Translations under genes and position numbers: made by a program
In this document: in pieces, positions 8,292 through 15,552 of the stretch
Layout of the letters: each line of letters starts with the position of its first letter
How positions within the stretch are numbered: position 1 is the first letter of the stretch
The notes under the pieces: generated by a model
The model's database searches: none
What the model was told of the DNA's origin: nothing
What the model saw: only the letters and a program-made list of their open reading frames with translations
Origin: Aureliella helgolandensis
GTDB taxonomy: Bacteria; Planctomycetota; Planctomycetia; Pirellulales; Pirellulaceae
Length of the DNA stretch: 64,000 bases
NCBI RefSeq assembly: GCF_007752135.1
Contig: NZ_CP036298.1
Coordinates: 3,472,001-3,536,000, forward strand
Reading direction: 5' to 3'

Positions 8292-9059
8292 CTAGCCTCG
8301 GTTTCGTAGTCGATCCGTGGCGATGGCGTGGTACTCCGCGGACGACTCGCAGCCGATGTAGCGGCGGCCGCTTTCGATTGCTGCTAGTCCGGTCGTCGCG
8401 GCCCCTTGGAATGGGTCTAAAATCGTCGCGCCTGGCGGGGCGATTTCGACAAGCTCGCGCATTAGCTCAAGTGGCTTTTGCGTCATGTGCAGCTTGCCGT
8501 TTTGGATGGTCCTGTGCTCAAATACGCCCGGTAGGTAGACATCACTCGGCCTATCTAATTTGCCTGGGGCTCGCGCGTGGAGAATCAGCTCGGTTTGGCT
8601 TCGGAATCCGTTGCGGTTTGGCCTGGCTGCGTTTCCCTTGTTCCAGGTCGCGGTCCCTCGCAGTCCGAAGCCAGCACCCCCTAGGACTTCGATTAGGCGG
8701 CTTAGGCTTCTCCAATCGCAGAACATTAGGACATCGGCGCCGGGCATCGCTACGCGTCGCATTTGGTGGGCAACGGCTAGCATCATTGCCGACCAGGCCT
8801 CCGGCAGCATTGAGTCGCCGTCTAGCTCTGGTAGCTTCTTGCTTTCGCTGTTCTGGTACTTGGTGGAACTCTTCGCTAGTGCTCCGATCATGGTCCCAGC
8901 GCCGGACGCATAGGGCGGGTCTGTGATGAATGCGGCAATTGTCGAATCGTCGATTCGCTGCAGCATCTGTTGGGCCGGTCCGTGGTGGATTGTCCAGCCT
9001 TTACCCTTCGCCGGTTTCGTCTGGAGGCGTCGGCAGCGCTCGCACAATTTGGGGGCCAT
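8292..9059 (-). CDS. Site-specific DNA adenine/cytosine-N4 methyltransferase
   Basis: The 255-residue enzyme starts with a Cys-rich CERCRR element. Motif IV is ITDPPYASG near residue 47 and motif I is DPFQGAATTG near residue 218. With DPPY preceding the SAM-binding motif this is beta-class order, typical of N6-adenine or N4-cytosine methyltransferases such as CcrM/DpnA relatives. No partner endonuclease is adjacent, so it is probably an orphan phage methyltransferase protecting DNA from host restriction (inference). Its start overlaps the end of the frameshifted tail chaperone by 59 bp. Confidence 0.85.
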   Translation of the reverse strand: MAPKLCERCRRLQTKPAKGKGWTIHHGPAQQMLQRIDDSTIAAFITDPPYASGAGTMIGALAKSSTKYQNSESKKLPELDGDSMLPEAWSAMMLAVAHQMRRVAMPGADVLMFCDWRSLSRLIEVLGGAGFGLRGTATWNKGNAARPNRNGFRSQTELILHARAPGKLDRPSDVYLPGVFEHRTIQNGKLHMTQKPLELMRELVEIAPPGATILDPFQGAATTGLAAIESGRRYIGCESSAEYHAIATDRLRNRG

Positions 9060-9791
9060 GTTTTCGGGTTTCCGTTTCGGCTTCGGAAGTCGTGACGATT
9101 GGCAAGAATGCCTCGAATAACTCCTCCGCGGTTTGCTCTGGTTGTGGTTCGTGGCAGAAAGCTTCGGGCGCGTTGCCGGACATTGCCGCGGCGTATAGGT
9201 CGGTTCGTTCGTAGCCGATCCGTTCTAGGTGGGAAAGCGCGACTAGCTCGGCGTAATCTATTGAGGAGATGCAACGCAGCCATGCGCGGCGGCTCGGGTA
9301 GCCCAGGGAGAGGGCTACCCGCCATTGCCACCGGCGTTCTCGGGCTGCGTCGCCGGCTAGTTTTTTTCTAGCTCGTCAATGTCGGCCTTGGTCAGTCCGT
9401 TAATTCGCGCGGCAGTGTTGAAAATGCGGCTCGCTGTTTTGCCGCGTTTCTTGCCGATCGTCTCCGCGGCTTCTACCTGGCGGCCGATAAAGGTTCGGTT
9501 GCGGCTCGCGTCGCAGATACAGTAAGCGGCGCACCATGCGCGGAAGCCGATACCATCCTCTTCGTCGCGTTCTCGCTTGTAGTCGCCCCAGCTCTGTTCT
9601 AGTTCGTCGCGTTCGTCGGCGGTCAGCTCAGCTACGTACACTTGCGAGCCTGCTTTCCATTCGTGGGTGACCACCGGCACTGCTCGCAGCTTGTCGGCGG
9701 TCAGGATGTCGGCGCCGCTTAGGATGTTGGTTTCGTCCAGCGTCTTGGGTTCGGCTAGTTTGGCTTCGGTCTTGGCTTTAAGGTTGCTCAT
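9001..9791 (-). CDS. Tail assembly chaperone, -1 frameshift fusion (gpG-T type)
   Basis: Ribosomes that slip -1 at the A_AAA_AAC site (9360-9366) leave the gpG-like frame just before its TAG and continue for 119 codons to TAA at 9001-9003, giving a fusion of about 263 residues. The extension reads RRWQWRVALSLGYPSRRAW, then SSIDYAELVALSHLERIGY, which resembles the gpT-type domain of siphovirus chaperones. In lambda, gpG and gpGT hold the tape measure protein before tube polymerisation. The extension lacks a convincing start codon near its 5' end, which supports frameshifting over independent initiation. Confidence 0.8.
9357..9791 (-). CDS. Tail assembly chaperone (gpG-like)
   Basis: The 144-residue protein between the tail tube and tape measure genes has the acidic, helical composition of gpG-like chaperones (VYVAELTADERDELEQSW, then FRAWCAAYCICD). 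It ends LEKN immediately at the slippery heptamer. The family binds the tape measure protein, and its ratio to the fused GT product is normally set by frameshift efficiency. A neighbouring potential pseudoknot upstream (9825-9900) lies between this gene and the tail tube gene. Confidence 0.8.
   Translation of the reverse strand: MSNLKAKTEAKLAEPKTLDETNILSGADILTADKLRAVPVVTHEWKAGSQVYVAELTADERDELEQSWGDYKRERDEEDGIGFRAWCAAYCICDASRNRTFIGRQVEAAETIGKKRGKTASRIFNTAARINGLTKADIDELEKN
9360..9366 (-). promoter_or_regulatory. Programmed -1 frameshift slippery site A_AAA_AAC
   Basis: The zero frame reads GAA AAA AAC TAG, so the heptamer A AAA AAC is in the X_XXY_YYZ register, one of the most efficient known -1 slippery sequences, and the stop codon follows at once. 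The -1 frame stays open for 119 codons with gpT-like content. No strong downstream hairpin was delimited. Confidence 0.85.
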
Positions 9792-9824
9792 GGGTTTGGA
9801 TCCGGTCTTGGGGTTGTTGGGGCA

Positions 9825-9900
9825 GTTGGGGCCGTGTCAAAATGTGCGCGCCGCGCGTCGCGGTCGGCCCCAACGGTTTCAGGCTCGGCGCGGCGCGCAC
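9825..9900 (-). repeat. Interlocking inverted repeats: possible H-type pseudoknot
   Basis: Two perfect inverted repeats overlap in the order A-B-A'-B'. The 10-bp pair is gttggggccg (9825-9834) with cggccccaac (9865-9874). The 13-bp pair is gtgcgcgccgcgc (9844-9856) with 9888-9900. This order permits an H-type pseudoknot in the minus-strand mRNA, beginning 10 nt after the tail tube stop codon and before the chaperone gene. Alternatively the two hairpins compete. It may limit read-through, protect the abundant tube mRNA or tune chaperone level (inference). Confidence 0.75.
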
Positions 9901-9910
9901 TGAATCGTGG

Positions 9911-10336
9911 TTAGCTGGCGATCGTGCGAGTTACTGGGGTAGTCAAACGCACTTCGACGGAACGCTTGATTAGCGTTTTTTTCTCGACTTGGTTGGGGGA
10001 TAGTTTGAGAATCCGGCCGCTAAATGCGTCGGTAACTATCGGCGTGAACATTGCCCAGACGATTTCGAAAGCGCCCTCGCGGTCCTCGGGGTCTGTTTCA
10101 TCGAAAAGCGCGTCGAGAAGTTCGCTATTGGTGTCGCCTGGTTCCCAGACGACTTCGAACTTTAGCATTCCTTCGTTGGGTGGGTCCGCGTCCAGAAAAT
10201 CTTCGGCGTCGTCCTCCATGCACGTAACGTCGACTTCCTCGCGCGATCGTTCGGGAGGCGTGAAGTTCAATAGACAACCGATCGTTGTCCCGTCCAGTTT
10301 CAAAAGGGGCTTGTTCCCTAGTCTCTTGCGTGGCAT
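9911..10336 (-). CDS. Major tail tube protein
   Basis: The 141-residue protein sits in the canonical place, after the tail terminator and before the chaperone. It has the beta-rich TTP layout: LLKLDGTTIGCLLNFTPPERSREEV, a helix (NSELLDALFDE) and RILKLSPNQVEKK near the end. The region SREEVDVTC corresponds to the ring-forming loop common in lambda gpV/TTP-1 proteins. It polymerises into the tail tube. Confidence 0.8.
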   Translation of the reverse strand: MPRKRLGNKPLLKLDGTTIGCLLNFTPPERSREEVDVTCMEDDAEDFLDADPPNEGMLKFEVVWEPGDTNSELLDALFDETDPEDREGAFEIVWAMFTPIVTDAFSGRILKLSPNQVEKKTLIKRSVEVRLTTPVTRTIAS

Positions 10337-10362
10337 TTGTGCCTCCGTGCGTTGGTGTTGGT

Positions 10363-10773
10363 TTAGAGTGGCAGAATGTAAACGGCGACTTGTAAGGCGT
10401 GGACGTAGTCGGGCAGTTCTTCGCCGATGCTTTGGAACGTGTAGTCGTCGTCGGCGTCTTCAACTTCGACTAGTTGCACTAGTTCGGCGCCTGCTTCACC
10501 TTCGAAGGCTTCGAGTGTTTCGATTATCTTCCCGACGATGGTTTCGGCGTCTTTATCGCTGACAATCTCGAACGTGTAGCGCTCAATTCTCAGCGTCTCG
10601 CTGTTGTCTATGTCGGTCTCTTTGTCGCGGCCGTTTCGGGTGTACCATACGTGAGGGAATTCCGACGGTTGCGGGATTTCCTGGTAATGCAGCCGGCCGG
10701 CTATTGCGGTCGCTAGTGTTGGGTTCGCCAGTAGTGCCTGGCGTAGTAGCTTGGGAATCGAAAAGTAACTCAC
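10363..10773 (-). CDS. Tail terminator/completion protein (DUF3168-like)
   Basis: I chose the GTG at 10773 because it overlaps the upstream stop in a GTGA junction and has GGAGAGGA upstream; an ATG at 10794 would add seven residues. The 136-residue product (VSYFSIPKLLRQALLAN, later FPHVWYTRNGRDKET and YTFEIVS) resembles tail terminator proteins that cap the tube and join it to the head. Position between the head-tail adaptor and the tail tube supports this. Confidence 0.65.
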   Translation of the reverse strand: MSYFSIPKLLRQALLANPTLATAIAGRLHYQEIPQPSEFPHVWYTRNGRDKETDIDNSETLRIERYTFEIVSDKDAETIVGKIIETLEAFEGEAGAELVQLVEVEDADDDYTFQSIGEELPDYVHALQVAVYILPL

Positions 10774-11114
10774 GGGCGCCGATCCTCTCCGCATAGAATC
10801 GTTAATTCGCGGCGGCTCGCGTCGGGGTCTATAATCGCTTTGATTTCGAAGATTCGGCCGCGGTAGGTCAGCCGGTCGGTAGACTTGGCATCAGGAAACC
10901 AGCGAACGGCGATCGCGATAGACGCGTCCGCTGCTACTTGCTTCGCTTTCTCGGCTTCGCGGCCGCTTAACTCCTTCACCTCTGCCCAGCGCGTGGCGTA
11001 TGTTTCCCAGTCGCCGGCGTCGCGTTTAGCGCGTCCTAGGTCGTCTAGTTGTTCGTCGCGGCGTTGGAAGCCTACGCGATGTCTAAAGCGTGATTGCTGG
11101 CGAACTGCGGTCAT
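10770..11114 (-). CDS. Head-tail adaptor/head closure protein
   Basis: The 114-residue protein matches the phage head-tail joining family (SPP1 gp16-like): an early FRHRVGFQRRDEQ, then WETYATRWAEVKELSGREAE, an RWFPDAKSTDRLTYRGRIFEI strand pair, and an ending in ELTILCGED. Members plug the portal channel after DNA packaging and provide the tail docking surface. It lies between the connector protein (7 bp upstream) and the tail terminator (4-nt overlap). Confidence 0.75.
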   Translation of the reverse strand: MTAVRQQSRFRHRVGFQRRDEQLDDLGRAKRDAGDWETYATRWAEVKELSGREAEKAKQVAADASIAIAVRWFPDAKSTDRLTYRGRIFEIKAIIDPDASRRELTILCGEDRRP

Positions 11115-11120
11115 GGGTGG

Positions 11121-11735
11121 TTACTCGCACAAGTCGAAGGAGTCGAATTCGCCGACGGCCGCGGCCGAATCAATTAGGGCATCAATGCCTAGGGGGACGG
11201 TGTTAGCGCCGCCTAGAATCGCGCCTTCGCGTTGTTCGAACCACCAACTAATGAGCATCAGTAGGGCGCGGTTCCACTTCCTCGGGACCGCCTGGGGATC
11301 GGCCCAGCCGGCTTTGAACGAAATGCGGACCGCGTCGGGCGTCGCTTTGGTCTCGGGCCATCCTGCCCAGTCTTTGAGGGCGATGCGTCCGCGGTCGTCG
11401 TCACCTTTGCGAATGGCGATTTCCTCGGCGGCGATCGTTGCTTCCGATCCATCGGCCGCGGTGTAGGTGATAGATTCGACCGATTGGAGGGGCCAGCGTG
11501 GCAGATTAAGCCACTTTGAGCGCGGGAAGGCGTCTATTGTCATTTCCCACGTTGTGGTCGTTAGGCTGCATCCTGTGCGGTCTTCGAAGTAGCTTCTCGC
11601 TTCTTCCAGCAAGTCGGCGAGCATGTCGTCGTGCTCGTCTCCGTCTACTGAGCAATTAGCGCGGGCCTTTTCCAGGGTGACCACGTCTTCGTCCGCGTAG
11701 GCGGTCTTCCTGATTCCGTATCGGTAGCGATCCAT
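11121..11735 (-). CDS. Head-tail connector (HK97 gp6-like)
   Basis: The 204-residue protein begins with the helical connector signature: VVTLEKARANCSVDGDEHD, then DMLADLLEEARSYFEDRTG. It continues with LNLPRWPLQSVESITY and the RISFKAGW motif common in phage_connect proteins. These form the dodecameric ring under the portal. It is part of a tight head-to-tail morphogenesis run downstream of the capsid gene. Confidence 0.8.
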   Translation of the reverse strand: MDRYRYGIRKTAYADEDVVTLEKARANCSVDGDEHDDMLADLLEEARSYFEDRTGCSLTTTTWEMTIDAFPRSKWLNLPRWPLQSVESITYTAADGSEATIAAEEIAIRKGDDDRGRIALKDWAGWPETKATPDAVRISFKAGWADPQAVPRKWNRALLMLISWWFEQREGAILGGANTVPLGIDALIDSAAAVGEFDSFDLCE

Positions 11736-11753
11736 CGCGGCGATTATCTCGGC

Positions 11754-12071
11754 TTAGGGTTTGGGCGTTGGTGGGAGCACTTTTAGCGTTGGGTTTCGCG
11801 GCGTGTGGTCGATCACGTATTGTGCCGCCTCGGCTCCGTTGATGCTTACGAAGTGGTCCTTCCACTTCGGCCGCGGCGGTCCCTCTTCGAGCGTCAAGCG
11901 GTAGCCGTGGACTTGTGCATCGTTCTTCCCGATGTCTTCTAGGTGCGTCGTAATCACGTCCTTTAGAAGGTTAATTTCGGTCTCTAGGGCTCGCGCGTCT
12001 GACTCAAGCGCGCTTTTCCTTTTCTTCAAATCGGAATAGCGGGCTAGCTGTTCTTTCTTTGGCTTTGCCAT
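11754..12071 (-). CDS. Coiled-coil phage protein of unknown function
   Basis: The 105-residue product is mostly one long charged helix (YSDLKKRKSALESDARALETE, then INLLKDVITTHLEDIGK), with a short C-terminal part rich in Pro. No known family is recognised. It lies between the connector gene and a Lys/Ala-rich protein in the head module, so a structural or assembly role is likely (inference). Confidence 0.55.
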   Translation of the reverse strand: MAKPKKEQLARYSDLKKRKSALESDARALETEINLLKDVITTHLEDIGKNDAQVHGYRLTLEEGPPRPKWKDHFVSINGAEAAQYVIDHTPRNPTLKVLPPTPKP

Positions 12072-12105
12072 CCTGGCCGGCCTTTACGTTCGGGGCTTAC
12101 TTGTT

Positions 12106-12131
12106 CCAACCGCGCGAGGTCGCGCGGTTGG
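12106..12131 (-). repeat. Perfect 11-bp intercistronic hairpin
   Basis: CCAACCGCGCG (12106-12116) and CGCGCGGTTGG (12121-12131) form a perfect stem with loop AGGT between two late genes. No U-run follows on the minus strand, so it is more likely an mRNA processing or stabilising element or a weak attenuator than a full terminator. Confidence 0.75.
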
Positions 12132-12161
12132 GTGTGATTTCTTGCGGCTTAAATTGACAAG

Positions 12162-12515
12162 CTAGGCGGCGGGCGACTTCGCGCGGCGCCGTTTCGTTTT
12201 GGTTGGTGCGGCCGGTTCGGTGGCTCCCGCCTGGCTTGTCTTGTTCGTTGGCGTTTTCGCGTCAGCTTTCGCGACCTTCGTCTCCGCTTTGGCGGCTTTC
12301 GGCTCACTCTTGGCCGGCTTCGTCTCGGGCTCGGGCTCGGCGGGGTAGTGCTTTTCGGTTCGTCCTTCGTCCTGTTTGGCGTTGAACGGTCGGGCGTACC
12401 TCGCATCTAGGAAGCTCTGGGCGTCCTCTTGTGAGCAAATGCAAATATTGCCGGGCTGAATGTCGATCCCTGCACCAGCTAGTGAGGTCAACATGACGAT
12501 TTTGGTTTTGGGCAT
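12162..12515 (-). CDS. Small phage head-module protein with Lys/Ala-rich tail
   Basis: The first ~45 residues form a compact domain (LTSLAGAGIDIQPGNICICS, then EDAQSFLDARYARPF), similar in pattern to small phage proteins found beside capsid genes. The remaining 70 residues are a disordered, repeated Lys/Ala/Glu/Pro tail ending KTKRRRAKSPAA. The basic tail could bind DNA or a partner. It lies just downstream of the capsid gene and is flanked by strong hairpins on both sides. Exact role unknown; a head accessory or decoration function is a guess. Confidence 0.55.
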   Translation of the reverse strand: MPKTKIVMLTSLAGAGIDIQPGNICICSQEDAQSFLDARYARPFNAKQDEGRTEKHYPAEPEPETKPAKSEPKAAKAETKVAKADAKTPTNKTSQAGATEPAAPTKTKRRRAKSPAA

Positions 12516-12551
12516 TGGGGCCTCCTTTGTTGGGGTCGTCTATTGCCGCAA

Positions 12552-12579
12552 GCCGGCCGCCGATTGCTCGACGGCCGGC
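12552..12579 (-). repeat. Hairpin after the capsid gene
   Basis: GCCGGCCG (12552-12559) and CGGCCGGC (12572-12579) form an 8-bp GC stem with a 12-nt loop, 36 bp after the capsid stop on the minus strand. There is no T-run. It may stabilise the 3' end of the capsid mRNA. Confidence 0.7.
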
Positions 12580-12614
12580 CGTTGGCCTGCGCTTCTAAGG
12601 GTTTGCGGGTTGGC

Positions 12615-14102
12615 TTAGGTCTTCTGCACCATCTTCTTGACGGCCGTTTGGGCGTCCGCGGTGGGTCGCATCAACTTGCCGTCAACTCGGATATATCCGA
12701 GGAAACCGATTTGCAGCTTTTCCACAAAGCGTTCGTTGGCGCGAACCACTCGAACATTCTTCACGCGTCGCAACTTGTAGTCGCTCAGGCGTCCGAAAAT
12801 CGCTGTAATTTCGGTCGCGGCTACCGTGTTGGCCATGTGCTGGTTGTACGCGTAGGGCTTGTTATTGAGCTTGTCGGGCTGTCCGTCCCGCATGCTCTGC
12901 TGCCAGAGTTGGCGGCCTTCCAAGTCCTTCAACAATCGCAGGTACTTTAGAATGTTATCGTGGAACATATACTGGGACTCGTCGCGGTAGGCGGGGTCCA
13001 CAGAGTGTTCCAATCCGATAATGTCGTCCAGGGCAATCGCGGTTTGTGCCGCGGTCGTGTGCCCGGTCGGTGCGTCCAGGGTGATACCCTTACACTGCTT
13101 GGTACCGTTTCCGGTCGTCGCCGATCGGTTGATGGAACGGCCGAGGCGTTCTCCCATCACCATGGCGAGAATCATTTCCATATTGAAAAGCGAATCTTCA
13201 TCCAGCGCCATAGGAACCTTGATCCACTTGCTGTGCAGCTCGTGGGCGTCCCATGAGAGTCGCGCGAATGTCGGGTTTGGCTCGCCGATAACTTGGGTGT
13301 CTTCGCTTTCGACCGCAACCCAGGCTCCTTCGTTGGCGGTGTCGTCGACGATCGGCCAATGGGTAGCTTCTCCGTTCTGAGTCGTCAGCGTGTCGACGTA
13401 GTTTAGGAAGTCGCCGTGCGCGAGCATTGCCATTTCTAGCATGGTGACGAAACTTTGCGGCACCAATTCAGCGCCGGCCGCGCTGGTGTACTTCGACAGG
13501 GCTCGCATTTCGCCGTTGTGGGCGAATGCTTGGCGCTGTGCTCGGGTCATCGAATAGGCCTCAAGCTGTACCGCGCGGTGTTGTTCGGTCGACAGGAGGG
13601 GAATTTCGATGTTCGCCTGCATCGGATCGAATTTGTTACGCTGGCAAGCCGCTCGCATTTCGTCGTTGAGAATCTTCGGGTTCTGCGAGATCATGCCGAC
13701 GGCTAGCCAACTGCGGAAGGCGAGGCGTTTGTCGTTCTGGCGTTTCGCGTACTCGCTGGCTCCGTCGCGGTCCAGGCCGGCGTCGCCGTAGCTTCTTTCT
13801 TCGCCTGGCAACTTGTCGTCAAGGCCTGGCCGGTTTCCGGTGCGTCGGCTCGTTTCTTCGTCCTCGCGCAGGGATTCCATGCGGGTCGCCATTTCGTCGT
13901 CGTTGCTGGCTTCGATTAGCGCCTTTTCGTTCTCGTCGTATTGCTGGCTGACCGCCTCATAGGCTCCGCGGGTTTCTTCCGGCCAGCCTTCTTTGCCGTC
14001 CTTTCGGCGCTCGTTGTAGTCGGTGATGTGCTTTCGAAGCTCGGCGCCTAGTTTCTTTTTGTTCGTGCGCAGTTCTTCAAGCGATAGCGTTTTTTTTGTC
14101 AT
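12615..14102 (-). CDS. Major capsid protein, HK97 fold with delta domain
   Basis: At 495 residues it has the size and plan of HK97-like capsid proteins. The N-terminal ~115 residues are a charged helical delta (scaffold) domain (LRTNKKKLGAELRKHITDY). The mature domain starts near SRRTGNRPGLDD or later and contains TSAAGAELVPQSFVTMLEM, then WPIVDDTANEGAWV and MGERLGRSINRSATTGNGT. The prophage protease upstream would cleave off the delta domain. The C-terminal GFLGYIRVDGKLMRP fits the last strand of the A-domain. Confidence 0.9.
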   Translation of the reverse strand: MTKKTLSLEELRTNKKKLGAELRKHITDYNERRKDGKEGWPEETRGAYEAVSQQYDENEKALIEASNDDEMATRMESLREDEETSRRTGNRPGLDDKLPGEERSYGDAGLDRDGASEYAKRQNDKRLAFRSWLAVGMISQNPKILNDEMRAACQRNKFDPMQANIEIPLLSTEQHRAVQLEAYSMTRAQRQAFAHNGEMRALSKYTSAAGAELVPQSFVTMLEMAMLAHGDFLNYVDTLTTQNGEATHWPIVDDTANEGAWVAVESEDTQVIGEPNPTFARLSWDAHELHSKWIKVPMALDEDSLFNMEMILAMVMGERLGRSINRSATTGNGTKQCKGITLDAPTGHTTAAQTAIALDDIIGLEHSVDPAYRDESQYMFHDNILKYLRLLKDLEGRQLWQQSMRDGQPDKLNNKPYAYNQHMANTVAATEITAIFGRLSDYKLRRVKNVRVVRANERFVEKLQIGFLGYIRVDGKLMRPTADAQTAVKKMVQKT

Positions 14103-14334
14103 GGTGTTTTACCTTCCTTGGTGATGGTATTAGGGGCCGCCTCGCAGAGAGGCGACGAGCTTGTTCTAGGGTTGGGCGTGAACCGTTCCTAACTCGTCGC
14201 GTATGGACGCCGACAAATGCGTTAGAGGCTGGCTCCCTGAGCCTTTCGGCTGTGTCGGCGTGTGGACGTCGAACCGGGGGAAGCCGGGTGCACTGGTCGG
14301 TAGTTTACCGGGTGGCGTTCCATTTCCCGCAAAT

Positions 14335-15552
14335 TTAGTTGATGCGCTGGAGGCGTTCGGCTTTGAGCATGCCTCCGAGTTCGGCCGCCTGGTTGATGGT
14401 CGGCCGCTTCTGCATCGTTTTGAGGTTGCGAATGCACAGCGCGTTCGCGGCTCGCCTGGCTGCGGTGTTGGGGCCGTATTCGGGGCCATTGGTCAGGCTT
14501 TGACTGTGCAGGCGGCGCATGCCTACAACGTCGCTTGCCCAGTGTGTTTTGAAGCCTGCCAACGCCAGGCGGTTGTCTAGGTCAAAATCCATCGAACACA
14601 ATTCATCGGCGAAACCGTTTAGGAGTTCGAATATCGCGCGTTTAATTGTTCGAACTGAGTTGACGCAACGGCCGCCGGGTACGTGGTGGAAACATACGCC
14701 CGGGAGGATGGTGTGTTCGGTTTGCCGGCGGTCCAGTAGGTAGGGGTTTTGCTCATCGGTAAAGTTCTGCATTGCTCCCGATGTTTGGGCGTAGTCGCTC
14801 CCGATTAGGGTTTGTAGTTGCTTGGCTAGTCGGTGCGGCGTGCTGATGTCGTCCGCGTCTTGGATCGCTAGAAAGTCGCTCGCGGCTTCGTGGCGGGCGA
14901 TGCTGTTGGCTATGCGATACGGTCCCATTCTCCGCGGCGTGGTGTAAAGTCTCACTTCGGGGTCGGTCTTGGCGATTCGTACCACCTCCGCGGGAATGTC
15001 GCATTGATCGGCGATTATGTGCAGGAAAGTGAATACCCTGCGTTGTTCGAGCATTGACTCGATCGACTCCGCAGCGAATCGGGCGTCGCCGCCGTGGAAT
15101 GGGATTACAACGTCGACGTTTGCGTTTAGTGCCGCGGCGGTGTCCTGGTCGTATGTTGGAAGATCGGGCGCGGCGTTTGGTGTTGAGCGGTATAGCCGGC
15201 GGGCTTCGGTATAGGTGAAGATTGCGCGGCCTAGCTTTTGATTGACCCAGTTGTGCGCGTCGACTCCCCACATAAATAGCGAATCTTTCGTTTTGGTGTT
15301 TGGTGGGTTCCGCTGCATATAGCGCCGAAAGTCGGCTTTGCAGGCGGGGCAACCGTTGTATTCGTCCAGCCATTTCCACACCCAGGCCGCGTCGCGTCCG
15401 GTGTACCGGTGCAACTTGCCCCAATAGCTCGAGCTAGCCGTGTTGGCGGTTCCGTCGGCTAGTTTGTGGGTTGTGGTTCCACAGTGGCAATGGAGCGGTA
15501 GAACACTGGAGCGGACTAGGCGGCCGCAACCGTCGCATTTAATCAAAACCAA
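14335..15552 (-). CDS. Zinc ribbon + Erv1-like + GT2 glycosyltransferase fusion
   Basis: The 405-residue protein combines three parts. Residues ~5-30 form a zinc ribbon (CDGCGR, then CHCG). Residues ~65-125 resemble the Erv1/ALR sulfhydryl oxidase core: GCPACKADFRRYM has a CxxC, and WGVDAHNWVNQKLGR matches the HNxxN FAD-contact motif. From ~150 there is a GT-A family 2 glycosyltransferase: VDVVIPFHGGD, DADDIS as the metal motif, and CSMDFDLDNRLALAGF. The Erv-like part has one visible CxxC and may be inactive or structural. Its location beside the capsid gene suggests it modifies virion or host glycans (inference). Confidence 0.7.
   Translation of the reverse strand: MVLIKCDGCGRLVRSSVLPLHCHCGTTTHKLADGTANTASSSYWGKLHRYTGRDAAWVWKWLDEYNGCPACKADFRRYMQRNPPNTKTKDSLFMWGVDAHNWVNQKLGRAIFTYTEARRLYRSTPNAAPDLPTYDQDTAAALNANVDVVIPFHGGDARFAAESIESMLEQRRVFTFLHIIADQCDIPAEVVRIAKTDPEVRLYTTPRRMGPYRIANSIARHEAASDFLAIQDADDISTPHRLAKQLQTLIGSDYAQTSGAMQNFTDEQNPYLLDRRQTEHTILPGVCFHHVPGGRCVNSVRTIKRAIFELLNGFADELCSMDFDLDNRLALAGFKTHWASDVVGMRRLHSQSLTNGPEYGPNTAARRAANALCIRNLKTMQKRPTINQAAELGGMLKAERLQRIN

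Noticed and set aside
9060-9356. Separate Arg-rich minus-strand frame across the tail chaperone extension (8888-9331)
   Set aside because: It is an overlapping frame with non-coding-like composition. The -1 frame continuous with the gpG-like gene encodes the recognisable gpT-like region.
9360-9366. Homopolymer A7 viewed as a sequencing error creating an artificial frameshift
   Set aside because: A precise X_XXY_YYZ heptamer in register, right before the stop, in the gene class known for frameshifting, is better explained as programmed slippage. An error cannot be excluded without raw reads.
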